From Yinghuangia elevatio (GTDB lineage Bacteria > Actinomycetota > Actinomycetes > Streptomycetales > Streptomycetaceae), in contig NZ_JBEZFP010000036.1 in NCBI RefSeq assembly GCF_040649515.1, forward strand, positions 1-64,000: a DNA stretch of 64,000 bases. The letters run 5' to 3'. The position numbers were made by a program, and so were the translations under genes. The notes under the pieces are model-generated. The model saw only the letters and a program-made list of their open reading frames with translations. It did not search any database and was not told the DNA's origin. Shown here in pieces: positions 36,847 through 46,493 of this stretch; the first letter of the stretch is position 1; every line of letters begins with the position of its first letter.

Positions 36847-37824
36847 TCAGACGCCGACCGAGGCGGTCCAATCGGGATCGTCGTCCTCTGCGTACGCGGG
36901 ATCCGGGATCCATTTGTCCTTCGGACCGTTGCGTATGTAGTGCTCGGTCTTGTCGCCGCCGGTGACGGTCATCTTCCCGGTGCCGTCCTGGTTGATCACG
37001 ACCTCGGACGTGCTCGACGTACCGTCCCCGAATGTGGTGGTGATCGTGTAGTCGCGGACGTCGTACCGGTCCTTGCTTCCCCCGCCGGGCGGGTCGACCC
37101 ATTCCGGCGCACCCTTGTACGTCGTGGTGGTCTCGAACTTCTGCCCCTGGGGATTGGTGATCGACTGCGTCTCCTTGATGATGTTGTTGTCCTTGTCGAG
37201 CTCCACCTTGACGTCGATCGTGCCGTTCTTGTCCTGGTAGTGCCACGAAGTCGGCGGCTTGTCGGGCGGTTTCGGCGGCGCGTCGCCGGGTTTCGGCGGT
37301 GCGCTGTCCTCACCCTTCGCCGTCCACGCGGCACACCAGGAGGGGGCGTTGTCCGCATGACAGGTGCCGCGAATCGTCGCGTCGGGGTGGTCGCGGAAGT
37401 AGTCGGTGGCACCGATCTCGGCCAAATAGGCGTCCCAGGCGGCCTTGTCCGCGGCCCAGGCGTCGTACGCGGCCTTCTGGTTCTTCCATTGGTCCAGTTT
37501 GAGACTGGAGGTCAGCAGCCCAGCGGCGCCGGAGATCTGCGAGTCGGCGTCGAAGAACACGTCGGACACCGCCTTGAAGGTGTCCGCGAGTTCGGTGAGT
37601 CCGTCCTTGGCCTGCGAGGTGCGGGTCTTGGAGTGGTGGAAGAAGCTGTTGAACGAGTACGACAGCCCGGCGGTGCCCAGGCAGGCCCGCCGTTCGCTCG
37701 CCACGGCGTCGCCCAGTTCCCTGAAGGCGTTCGTCGTGCCGGAGTCGTCGGCCTGCTGGGCGAGCGCCCGCAACTTGCTCTGGATGTCGTACAGGTTGCT
37801 GTAGTCGATCGAGAAGTCGGCCAC
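36847..37824 (-). CDS. Long Esx-like protein with proline linker and beta-rich C-terminus
   Basis: A 325-residue protein. Residues 1-110 are helical (SIDYSNLYDIQSKLRALAQQ..., then LTELADTFKAVSDVFFDADSQISG) and resemble the helical targeting domain of type VII substrates. A segment with two cysteines (GTCHADNAPSWCAAW) follows, then a PPKPGDAPPKPPDKPP linker. The last ~130 residues are beta-rich (WHYQDKNGTIDVKVELDKDN, YTITTTFGDGTS). No signal peptide and no recognised catalytic motif. GTG 37824 is chosen because AGGAGG lies 6 bases upstream; ATG 37845 is in frame. First gene of the esx operon; could be an effector or adaptor. Confidence 0.75.
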   Translation of the reverse strand: MADFSIDYSNLYDIQSKLRALAQQADDSGTTNAFRELGDAVASERRACLGTAGLSYSFNSFFHHSKTRTSQAKDGLTELADTFKAVSDVFFDADSQISGAAGLLTSSLKLDQWKNQKAAYDAWAADKAAWDAYLAEIGATDYFRDHPDATIRGTCHADNAPSWCAAWTAKGEDSAPPKPGDAPPKPPDKPPTSWHYQDKNGTIDVKVELDKDNNIIKETQSITNPQGQKFETTTTYKGAPEWVDPPGGGSKDRYDVRDYTITTTFGDGTSSTSEVVINQDGTGKMTVTGGDKTEHYIRNGPKDKWIPDPAYAEDDDPDWTASVGV

Positions 37825-37875
37825 ACGGTCCTCCTGATGACTCACCGCGCTCGACGCGAACGGCCTCCGGTTTTG

Positions 37876-37902
37876 TACGTGGCGGAACGGTCAAAGGTTC
37901 AA
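37876..37902 (-). promoter_or_regulatory. ECF-type promoter of the esx operon
   Basis: Read on the minus strand: TTGAACCTT, 14 bases, CGTAC, i.e. TGAACC-N16-CGTA. This matches the hexamer-N16-CGTA plan of ECF sigma promoters such as sigma-W. Predicted transcription starts near 37868, about 44 bases before GTG 37824. Confidence 0.72.
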
Positions 37903-37923
37903 CTGACGCTTCCGGACGATAGA

Positions 37924-37951
37924 TTGAACCTTCTGATCGAACGGTGCGTAC
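37924..37951 (+). promoter_or_regulatory. ECF-type promoter of the giant-protein operon
   Basis: TTGAACCTT, 14 bases, CGTAC: the mirror image of the promoter at 37876-37902, with identical hexamers and identical spacing (TGAACC-N16-CGTAC). The start would lie near 37957, leaving a leader of about 38 bases with an AAGGGGGAC ribosome-binding site before ATG 37995. Confidence 0.74.
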
Positions 37952-37994
37952 AGAAGGTCACGGTAGCCCCGACTGCGACCAAGGGGGACGTTCG

Positions 37995-40900
37995 ATGGCT
38001 CGACCGGCGGACTGGAGCGCCCTCGGCCTCTCGAGCGATCCGACCCCCGGCGACCCCGACCGCATCGACCGGGTGATCGCCGCCGAGCTGGTGTACATCA
38101 ACCTCGCAACGACCATCGACAGCGGCCTGACCGAGGTCAAGAACACCTCCAGCGCCATCTTCGTCGGCAAGACCGCGGACGCCCTGCGCGGCGTCATCGA
38201 CGGCCGGCTGCGCGACTACATCTCGACCTACAAGAAAGCGCACGAGGACGTACGCGGCGCCCTGGTCACCTACGTCGCGGCCATGCGCGAGCAGCAGGCA
38301 CGCGCGGACGCCGCGCTCACCGCGGCGCAGGCGCTGGCCGAGGACGACGACACGGGCCGCGAGGCGCAGAAGACCATCGCCGAGAACGCGAAGGAGGCCT
38401 TGGAGAACGCCTCCACCGCGGCGGAGGGGGTGATCGACACCGCCGCCGAGTCGATCGCCTCCCCGGTCGACGAGTGCGAGGAGTTCTGGAAGGCGCTCAC
38501 CTGGATCGCCATCATCCTCATCGTGCCCGCGATCATCTTCGGCGGCCCGATCGCCCTCCTGGCGATCGGGCTGAACGTCGCCCTGCTGATCAAGACGGCG
38601 ATCGACTTCGCGCACGGCAACGCCGGCGTCACGGAACTGGTCCTGGCGGTGCTGGGCGTGATCGCCCCCACCACCAAGGGACTTCACCTCGGAAACCTGT
38701 GGAACGTCATCAAGACCCTCACCGGCCGGGGCATCATCGGTACGAAGAACCTGTTCCTGGGCGGCGCCAACTCGCTCGGCCTGTTCGTCCGCACCGGACT
38801 CGGGATCGACAACGTGGTCGGTGCCGCCGGTTCCTGGATCAAGGGCGGGATCCAGGGGCTCAAACTGGGGCCGGTCTTCACCACGATTCCCGAACTCGCC
38901 CGCTTCGGCGGCACCTTCAACGGGATCCGCTTCTTCCCGCTCGGCGCCGAGCTGACCGTGATCAACCTGGCCGGTGCCAAGATGTTCTTCGGGCTGCGCA
39001 GCATCGCCACCGCCATCAACGCCGTCAAGGGCCTGGGCGGCATGGTCGTCAACGGGCTGAGCGGCGCCAAGAGCCTGCGGCTGTTCCTGCCGGTGGCGGC
39101 CGACGAGATGGGGAAGGGCCTCGGGCTCGCCTTCCGGATCGGCTTCATCGACCGCGGCATCTTCGGGATGTACCGCTACGGCGCGTTCGCCAACGGCCAG
39201 TTCCTCGGCGCCGGTTCGAAGATCTCCGGCGGCGTCGGAGCCGGCCTGGGCGCCTTCGGCCCGGGCAACGAACTCGCGAACCTGGGCAAGATCAACGTCG
39301 AGGGCATGGGCGCGGTCCACCTGGGCTCGTTCAACAGCTCGTTCGGGATCCCACCGATGAACAACCAGTTCACCAACGCCTTCAGCGACTTCAGCACGGT
39401 GAACATCCCCAACCTCGGCGCCTTCAACGGCGGGTTCAACCTCGGCAACTTCCCACCGCTGGGCACCCACCTCGGCAACGCGGGCAACCTCGGCGCCGTG
39501 GTGCCGTTCAGCTCCTTCGGGGCGAAGTTCGCCGACATGCCGATGCTGAGCCTGAACAACCTCGGCCTGACCAACATCGCGGGCAGTCTCGGCTCGACGC
39601 CCTCGGTCAACGGACTCGGCGCCGGGGGACTGGGCGCCCTCCCCGCCACCCTCGGCCACATCAGCATCCCCAACCTGAACACCGTGACGCACGGCGTGAA
39701 CAAGGTCGACCTCAGCATGCCGGCGTCCCCGCACCTGATCACGGACATGCCGTCGACCGGTGCCATCAGCCCCGCCAACATCGAGGCGCTGCACGGGGTC
39801 AACCTGCCGCAGCTCGGCAACATCGGGACGCCGCAGCTGTCCACGACGGCGATGCCGCACATGAACCTGCCCGACGTCCAGGCCACCCCCGTCGCCAACC
39901 TGAACGGATCGCTCACCCCGTCACTCGGCCACAACGCGGGCGGCGTCCAGACACCCGCGCTCGGCAGCATCCAACTGCCCGCCGTCGACGCCAGGCTGGT
40001 CGACGTACCGTCGCTGACCACCAACAACCTCGGCGGCCCGGCCAATTTGGGACTGGGCGACAACGCGACGGTCAACGTCAACGGCATCACCGCAATGCCG
40101 GTCAACTCGCACGTCGCCATGCCGGACGTCGGCGCGCTCCCCGGCGTCGGCCACACCGTCACCCCGAACCTGGGCGCCGTCGGCACCCCGGGGCAGGTCC
40201 CCACCCCGGGCATCACCGCGCTGGGCAACGTCGTGCACGTCAACGCCGCGAGCCACAGCGTCGTACCGCACTCCCCGAGCGCGAACATCGAGACCCCGAA
40301 CGCGGGCGGCATCCACGGCGCCGGCGGCCTGGACACCGCCGACCTCAGCGCGCACACCCCGGCCGCGCACGGGAACGGCGACACGACGGTCGTCGGACTC
40401 GGCGGCCGTACCGGCGACGTCGACATCACCGCCAACACGCACATCGACGTGCAGGGCAGCCAGGTGATGTTCGGCAACGTGTCCACCAGCGCGGCGGACC
40501 CCGGCGCCCGCAACCTCCAGGTGTTCGCGCTGACCCACATCGAGTACGACCTCGCGCACACCTTCGACAGCATCCCCGGCCTCGCGGGCGTCGAAGTCCG
40601 GGTCTTTCCGAGCATGCACAACGGCCAGACCCTGGACGTCGACATCCAGCCGGTGAGCGTCCGCACCGACGTCACCGCGACCCCCATGACCGTCGGGGAC
40701 CGGCACATCCTGCGCATCGAACAGGCCCTGGGCAACGGTTCCGTGCACCGCTGGGACTTCGAACTCAACGCGCAGAACAACCACCAGCTGCTCAAGGACG
40801 AGATCGTCGACGGCCAGGGGACCGGCCCGGTCTCCGGGCCGGACAACGAGTCGGCCCTCACCCACATCCCGGGCCTGGACCGGGACCCGCTGCTCAGCCA

Positions 40901-43900
40901 CTACGACGAGCTGTACGAACTCACCACCCCCGCGCCGGGAAGCACGAACGTCACGGTGCACATGATGGCCGCGGGCAACGTACCCCCACCGCCCCCGCCG
41001 CCCACCCCGCACTTCGTCAACCTGCCCAACCTGCCCGGCGGCCGGATGGAGGTCCTGGTCGCGCACGACGGCGGCATCGCGGGCATCCGGTCCGTCGGCG
41101 TCTCGGGCGCGCCACCGGCGCCGAACCTCAACACCCGGCACTTCACCGGCCCCGGCGGCAACGTCGTACAGGTCGACCAAACCGTGGTCGCGAACGTCGA
41201 GATCCGCCGCTGGAACATCACCATGGGCGCGGCCGGCGGGCAGATCACCGACATCCAGCGGATCTTCCGGCTGAACGGCGGCCCGCACAACGGGTCGATC
41301 GTCACCGTGGACGTCAACGCGCACGACGTGCCCACCGGCGTCCGGCACACCGCCGGCGGCACCCCCGTGCCGCACCCCGGCGGGCGGGCGGTCGACTTCG
41401 ACACGGCCGGCATCGTGGTGCCCAGCCCGACCGGGTTCCACCTGTACGACACGGGGACGGGCCTGCCCTCCGGCACCGGCCTGCAACTGGTCGACAGCGC
41501 CGGCCACGGAACGCCGCTGCACATCCTGACCCCGACCGGCGGCGGCGCCTCGACCGTCGTGAGCGCCAACGCGGTGCACAACCTCGGCACGGTCACCACG
41601 CCCGCCAGCACCAACGGCCAGTTCCACGTCGTCCCGAACGGCACCGGCCCGACCGTCCGCGTGTTCGACTCGACCGGACACTTCTCGCACAACTCCCTGC
41701 CGCTGACGAACCTCGACGGGCTGGGTGTGCCGGGCGGCCACATCCGCGACCCGCACGGGGCCAACCCGCAATTGGCCGGCCGCGACGGCACGCCCGTCCC
41801 CGTCACCTCGGTCACGCCGCAGCTCCACAACGACTTCCGGATCCAGCATGCGGGCGGCCAGTTCCACGTCGACGCGGCGGGCAACCGCCTGCACGACGTC
41901 GTCCCGCTCAACGGCGGCAACGGCGCCGGCCAATACGTCTTCACACCCGCCGCCGGGGGCGACCCGCTGCCCGCCACGCGCGACTTCCAGGGCAACACGA
42001 CCGGCCCCACGGTCGCCCGCGTCGACAACACCTTCCACGTCAACACCGGCCAGCCGAACAACGTGCTGGACGTCCACACCCCGAACGGCGCGTTCTCCCA
42101 CCAGGCCGTGCCGATCACCGGTGGCGGTGGGGCACCCGGCGGCTTCATCCGGCTGCCGGACGCCGCCAACCCGGCACCGCTGCTCACGCGCGGCAACGGC
42201 AACGCGATTCCGCACACGACGGTCACGCCGCAGACCGGCGGCGGCTACCTGGTGCAACACCCCGGCGGCAACATCGTGGTGACCAGCGGCGGCGTACGCA
42301 CCCACGACGTCACGGTGCCGATCGGCCGCAACGGCACACCGGTCGGGTACGTGCACACGCCGGTCGGCCCGGCCGCCGTCCCGAACGCGAACCCGACGGA
42401 CGTCCGGGGCAACGTCAACGGCAACCTCACCGTCGGCACCGTCACCACAGACATCAGGCTCACCCGCGCCGACGGCTCCTACACGCAACACGCGCCAGGC
42501 GGGGGCTTCCGGTTCGAAGCCGTCCGGATCCAGGCCGGCCCCTTCGCCGGGGACTTCATTCGCGTGGACGCCACCTCCGTACGCATGGGCAGCGGCCCCA
42601 ACCTCACGAACATCCGCAACTCGACGGCCGTCGAACAGATCGGCATGCCGGGCGGCGGTTTCCGCGTCGAACGCGGCGCCGCCGGCCACATGGTCGTCAA
42701 CCCGAACGGCATGCCCCACTTCGACGTCACCGGACTGCGCGGCGCCGACGGTCGACCGATCAACCAGTTCGTGTTCACCACGTCCGCACACGCCCCCGTC
42801 GGCACCGCCGTCCAACCGGCCTCGCTGCACGGACCGAACGGCGCCCCGCTCGGGGCCGTCAACTTCGCCGTGCGGCCGGACGGCTCGTTCCAGCTCACCA
42901 CCGCGGCACACATATCCGTCCACGCGGCCGACGGGGCGTTCGACTTCCGGGTGCTGCGCCTCACCGACGGCGTCGGCGCGCATCTGGGCCAGAACATCCG
43001 CGTCCACCCCGGCGGGCTCCACCAACTGGTGGACGGGAACTTCACCGCGGTGCCGCACACGACCATCAGCTCGCGGCCCGGGGGCGGCCACCACATCCAA
43101 GGCCAGAACGGTGAGTTCCGGCTCTTCAACGGGGCCGGGCAACTGGACTTCCAGGCCACGTCCGTCGGGGTTCCGAACACCCACCTCGGCGTCACCAACG
43201 GGGCCGGCGTCCACCAGTTCACGATCATCCGGCTGTCCGACGGGCAGATCAACAACCCGGCGCAGATACAGTTCATCGACAACGCCGCCGGCGGGCTGCG
43301 GGCCCTCGACGGCAACCTCAACGTGCTGCCGAACCCGGTCACGCTGCGGCCCGGCGGCGGATACCAGATCGACGGCGTCGGCCTCCAGGCAGGCGAGTTC
43401 CGCCGGTTCGACGGCGCCGGACGCCTGGAGATGCAGCGCGTGAACATCTTCCGCGGCGACGGGCAGCTCAACCCCAGCCGGTACTTCGAGATCAACCATC
43501 CGGCCGGCGGCTCCGCCACCTGGACCATGGTCAAGCTGGACATGATGGGCCAGCCGATCGCCCGGGTCGGGGCGTCCAAGTGGTTCGAGGGCGGCGCGGT
43601 GGACATGGCCGGCTCGGGCGCGGGCCGGGTCCACCTGGTCAGCCACACCGGCACCACGGTGTTCGAACGCCGCCTCCTGCCCGGCAACGGCTTCCTCGAC
43701 GCGCACCACTCCACCGGATCACTGGGCGAGTTCTCGCACGTGAACCAGCGCGGCACGTGGACGCAGTTCGGCGCGAACGGCAACCTCGTGGCGTTCGGCA
43801 CCCGCCACTGGGGCGAGAGCACCCGCAGCTACTTCGACGTGCGCAGCTTCATGGGGACGCCGATCCGCGTCCGGCACTTCCAGGCGAGCGCCGACGGCGG

Positions 43901-46493
43901 CCACGTGCTGGCCAACCTGAACCACCACCCCTTCACCCAGAGCCTCGCCGACAGCCAATGGGTGCGGTTCGACGCCGACTTCCAGCCGATCGCCACCGGC
44001 AACCGCGCCTGGGGAGGCGGCGGCCCCGGCCGCGGCTTCACCGACACCATGCACCACCCGGTCACCGGCACCATCGTCAAGGTCCAGGAGAAGTTCGGCC
44101 GCTTCCAGACGAGCCTGCACGGCTTCCGCCGGTTCGACCAGATCGAGATGGGCGCCGACGGCATACCCAAGCGGTCTTTCGTCTCCCGCCACCCGGACGG
44201 CAACGTGAACGGGTTCGGCAAGACGCTGGCGAACGGGGACTTCCTGGTCTTCCAGCGATTCGCCGAGCAGCGCCCACCCGTGGCGTTCCGCAACCTGTTC
44301 AGCTCCGACTTGCGCAACACCGACCTGTCCCGGGTGCCGTGGCTCCGGGACAGCACCTTCCGCGTCGGAACCTGGGTCCAGGAGACCGCGGGCGGCGGCA
44401 GCCTCAGGGGATCCCACTTCATCGCCAACAACAAGGCGACGTTCGACGTCGCGAGCACCGGCGACATCGTCCGCGAGACCCGCAACCTGTCCATCGGCCG
44501 CACGCTCACGGTCGGCGACGTGCTGCCGCCGATCAACACCACCACCGGCGTGCGGGCCAACCCGGTGGCCAACCACCTGCCGTGGTCCGAGGGAGACGGC
44601 GGCCTCTCGGGCCACCGCCTCACCGCCGGACCCTTCACCAACGTCCCGGGCATGGGCACCAGGACGATCGCCTGGCAGGACCGGTACACCACCAACCTGG
44701 GCGACGGCGACTGGTACACCCCGAACGCCGGCAAGCAGTGGCACGTCATCCGCACCGGCTTCACCGACGGCACGTACCTCGACTTCCGGCCCACCCCCCA
44801 GGTCCGTCCGGACGGCACCGCGGGCAACTCCCTTGCGCAGTACCGCGGTACGGTCAACATGAACAGCGGCAACTGGACGATGTACAACCCGCACGGCGTC
44901 GTCGTGGCGCGTACCGACCAGTTCCCCAACCCCACCGGCGCCGGAACCATCGACGTGATCGGCCGGATGGGCCCCAACCCGAAGACGTTCACCTGGCATG
45001 TCGGCGGCAACAGCGGGGTCCGCACCACCGCGTTCGAACGACAGATCACCCCATGGCACTGGGACCGCGAGTCGTTCCAGGACTTCGACGGCGGACGCCT
45101 CATCCGCGACCACCGGCAACTCGGCGGCGGCTCCGTGTTCGCGTGGCGCGGCAACGTCACCCCCGCCGGCGCCGAGACCTGGCACTGGAACAAGGTCGAC
45201 GCGCACGGCAACATCCTGGACTTCGGCGGCAACGTCAACAACCGGGTGCGGCACTGGTTCGACGCGAACGGCACCCAGCTCACCCGCTGGGAGCCCGGCG
45301 CCCGGTGGTCCGACCAACTCGCCAACCTCGGCAACCGGGTCATCCAGGAGATCCCGGCGCCCAAGCCGCCGGCCGGATCGATCCAGGCGTGGTTCACCGA
45401 CAAGCCGTTCCGCGTCCGCGAGTACGGCGTCGACGTCAACTCCACCAACAGCCCGTTCAACCCGCACGTCTGGCAGGAATCCGACCAGGGCATCATCTCC
45501 CGCCAGAAGTTCCAACTCCCGGACGGCACCTTCCTGGAGACGGACGCCTTCAACAAGCAGGCCCGCCGCTACGACGTGAACGGCATCACGCCGATCAACG
45601 ACCGTCCGATCAGCGGCTACATCTCCGAGTACAACGCGGACGGCTCCTCGTTCCACATCGGCCGCGAGACCCACTTCACCGGCGTCCTGAACGAATACCG
45701 CGGCCTCAACCGGACCTTCCGCGAGATCAACCGCTGGGAGTTCGGCCCGTCGATCGGCGGCGAGGCGGTGGACACTCCGTTCGCACTGAGGGCGTTCCAG
45801 TCCCTCGGCATCGACATGGCCCACGAGGTCGTACTCGACTTCGTCGTCAACCTCGCCGTCACCGCGGCGGTCAAGGTCATGACCGGCACGGCCTGGGAGG
45901 CGACGGACTTCGCACGCGCCGCCTACGGAGCCGTGCTGAGCGCGCTCAACAAGGGCGTGATCAGCGGGGCGCACATGGTCGCGAACCGCGGGGGCTGGAA
46001 GGTGTACTTCTCCAACATCGACTACGGCCAGCCCGGCAGCTGGCGGCCCAACGACGACAGCTGGAACACCGAGTGGGGCGCCACCGAACGCCCGACGCGC
46101 TGGCGCGGCGGCACCTACGAGTTCGGCCTCGGCCTCGGCACCGGCATGATCGCCAACTTCGTCAGCGGGTCCTCGCAGGCCGCGATCTTCGGCGGACGCG
46201 CTCTGGACGGCAGCCTCGTCCGGTTCACCCCCGGCGGCGCCGCGTACCTCGGCCTCAGCTCGACCGCAAGCGGCGTCCTCAACGGCATCTCGATCGGCGC
46301 GTTGCGCGCCCTGGTCCAGCACAGCATCGGCAGCCGGGTCGTCCACCGGCAGGGCCTCGGTGACATCTTCGTCGTCGGCGGGATCGGCAAGCTCGCCGAG
46401 AAACTCTTCAACCTGCGCCTGATCACACCGGCCGTACGGGACTGGATGAACGCGTCCGACGACGTGTTCATCATCCCGACAGGAGATCTCTGA
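37995..46493 (+). CDS. Giant (2832-residue) putative type VII secretion cargo
   Basis: No family recognised over the full length. Residues 1-160 are helical with IFVGKTADALRG, like an LXG/WXG targeting domain. A hydrophobic segment lies near 170-205, followed by a Gly/hydrophobic region to about 400. Residues ~415-820 are rich in Leu, Asn, Gly and Pro, with NLG/NIG units (GGFNLGNF, LGNAGNLG) recalling PPE-MPTR proteins. Residues ~1000-1850 are beta-rich with irregular repeats (GGGYLVQH, GGGFRFEA, GGGFRVER, GGGYQIDG). A Trp/Asn/Gly-rich beta region follows to ~2590, and the last ~240 residues have several hydrophobic stretches. No toxin motif is visible. The start follows AAGGGGGAC. It is coupled (TGATG) to the beta-helix/AAA+ gene. 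Confidence 0.85.
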   Translation: MARPADWSALGLSSDPTPGDPDRIDRVIAAELVYINLATTIDSGLTEVKNTSSAIFVGKTADALRGVIDGRLRDYISTYKKAHEDVRGALVTYVAAMREQQARADAALTAAQALAEDDDTGREAQKTIAENAKEALENASTAAEGVIDTAAESIASPVDECEEFWKALTWIAIILIVPAIIFGGPIALLAIGLNVALLIKTAIDFAHGNAGVTELVLAVLGVIAPTTKGLHLGNLWNVIKTLTGRGIIGTKNLFLGGANSLGLFVRTGLGIDNVVGAAGSWIKGGIQGLKLGPVFTTIPELARFGGTFNGIRFFPLGAELTVINLAGAKMFFGLRSIATAINAVKGLGGMVVNGLSGAKSLRLFLPVAADEMGKGLGLAFRIGFIDRGIFGMYRYGAFANGQFLGAGSKISGGVGAGLGAFGPGNELANLGKINVEGMGAVHLGSFNSSFGIPPMNNQFTNAFSDFSTVNIPNLGAFNGGFNLGNFPPLGTHLGNAGNLGAVVPFSSFGAKFADMPMLSLNNLGLTNIAGSLGSTPSVNGLGAGGLGALPATLGHISIPNLNTVTHGVNKVDLSMPASPHLITDMPSTGAISPANIEALHGVNLPQLGNIGTPQLSTTAMPHMNLPDVQATPVANLNGSLTPSLGHNAGGVQTPALGSIQLPAVDARLVDVPSLTTNNLGGPANLGLGDNATVNVNGITAMPVNSHVAMPDVGALPGVGHTVTPNLGAVGTPGQVPTPGITALGNVVHVNAASHSVVPHSPSANIETPNAGGIHGAGGLDTADLSAHTPAAHGNGDTTVVGLGGRTGDVDITANTHIDVQGSQVMFGNVSTSAADPGARNLQVFALTHIEYDLAHTFDSIPGLAGVEVRVFPSMHNGQTLDVDIQPVSVRTDVTATPMTVGDRHILRIEQALGNGSVHRWDFELNAQNNHQLLKDEIVDGQGTGPVSGPDNESALTHIPGLDRDPLLSHYDELYELTTPAPGSTNVTVHMMAAGNVPPPPPPPTPHFVNLPNLPGGRMEVLVAHDGGIAGIRSVGVSGAPPAPNLNTRHFTGPGGNVVQVDQTVVANVEIRRWNITMGAAGGQITDIQRIFRLNGGPHNGSIVTVDVNAHDVPTGVRHTAGGTPVPHPGGRAVDFDTAGIVVPSPTGFHLYDTGTGLPSGTGLQLVDSAGHGTPLHILTPTGGGASTVVSANAVHNLGTVTTPASTNGQFHVVPNGTGPTVRVFDSTGHFSHNSLPLTNLDGLGVPGGHIRDPHGANPQLAGRDGTPVPVTSVTPQLHNDFRIQHAGGQFHVDAAGNRLHDVVPLNGGNGAGQYVFTPAAGGDPLPATRDFQGNTTGPTVARVDNTFHVNTGQPNNVLDVHTPNGAFSHQAVPITGGGGAPGGFIRLPDAANPAPLLTRGNGNAIPHTTVTPQTGGGYLVQHPGGNIVVTSGGVRTHDVTVPIGRNGTPVGYVHTPVGPAAVPNANPTDVRGNVNGNLTVGTVTTDIRLTRADGSYTQHAPGGGFRFEAVRIQAGPFAGDFIRVDATSVRMGSGPNLTNIRNSTAVEQIGMPGGGFRVERGAAGHMVVNPNGMPHFDVTGLRGADGRPINQFVFTTSAHAPVGTAVQPASLHGPNGAPLGAVNFAVRPDGSFQLTTAAHISVHAADGAFDFRVLRLTDGVGAHLGQNIRVHPGGLHQLVDGNFTAVPHTTISSRPGGGHHIQGQNGEFRLFNGAGQLDFQATSVGVPNTHLGVTNGAGVHQFTIIRLSDGQINNPAQIQFIDNAAGGLRALDGNLNVLPNPVTLRPGGGYQIDGVGLQAGEFRRFDGAGRLEMQRVNIFRGDGQLNPSRYFEINHPAGGSATWTMVKLDMMGQPIARVGASKWFEGGAVDMAGSGAGRVHLVSHTGTTVFERRLLPGNGFLDAHHSTGSLGEFSHVNQRGTWTQFGANGNLVAFGTRHWGESTRSYFDVRSFMGTPIRVRHFQASADGGHVLANLNHHPFTQSLADSQWVRFDADFQPIATGNRAWGGGGPGRGFTDTMHHPVTGTIVKVQEKFGRFQTSLHGFRRFDQIEMGADGIPKRSFVSRHPDGNVNGFGKTLANGDFLVFQRFAEQRPPVAFRNLFSSDLRNTDLSRVPWLRDSTFRVGTWVQETAGGGSLRGSHFIANNKATFDVASTGDIVRETRNLSIGRTLTVGDVLPPINTTTGVRANPVANHLPWSEGDGGLSGHRLTAGPFTNVPGMGTRTIAWQDRYTTNLGDGDWYTPNAGKQWHVIRTGFTDGTYLDFRPTPQVRPDGTAGNSLAQYRGTVNMNSGNWTMYNPHGVVVARTDQFPNPTGAGTIDVIGRMGPNPKTFTWHVGGNSGVRTTAFERQITPWHWDRESFQDFDGGRLIRDHRQLGGGSVFAWRGNVTPAGAETWHWNKVDAHGNILDFGGNVNNRVRHWFDANGTQLTRWEPGARWSDQLANLGNRVIQEIPAPKPPAGSIQAWFTDKPFRVREYGVDVNSTNSPFNPHVWQESDQGIISRQKFQLPDGTFLETDAFNKQARRYDVNGITPINDRPISGYISEYNADGSSFHIGRETHFTGVLNEYRGLNRTFREINRWEFGPSIGGEAVDTPFALRAFQSLGIDMAHEVVLDFVVNLAVTAAVKVMTGTAWEATDFARAAYGAVLSALNKGVISGAHMVANRGGWKVYFSNIDYGQPGSWRPNDDSWNTEWGATERPTRWRGGTYEFGLGLGTGMIANFVSGSSQAAIFGGRALDGSLVRFTPGGAAYLGLSSTASGVLNGISIGALRALVQHSIGSRVVHRQGLGDIFVVGGIGKLAEKLFNLRLITPAVRDWMNASDDVFIIPTGDL

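Noticed and set aside
39921..43709. Long minus-strand open frame inside the giant gene
   Set aside because: The composition (V/R/D/G-rich with periodic HR, GDVAA-type strings) is typical of antisense frames in GC-rich DNA, with no start or RBS context.
41000..46000. RHS/YD-repeat toxin interpretation of the giant protein
   Set aside because: The repeats lack the YD core (YDxxGR) and the RHS protease/core motif, and no toxin domain or immunity gene follows.
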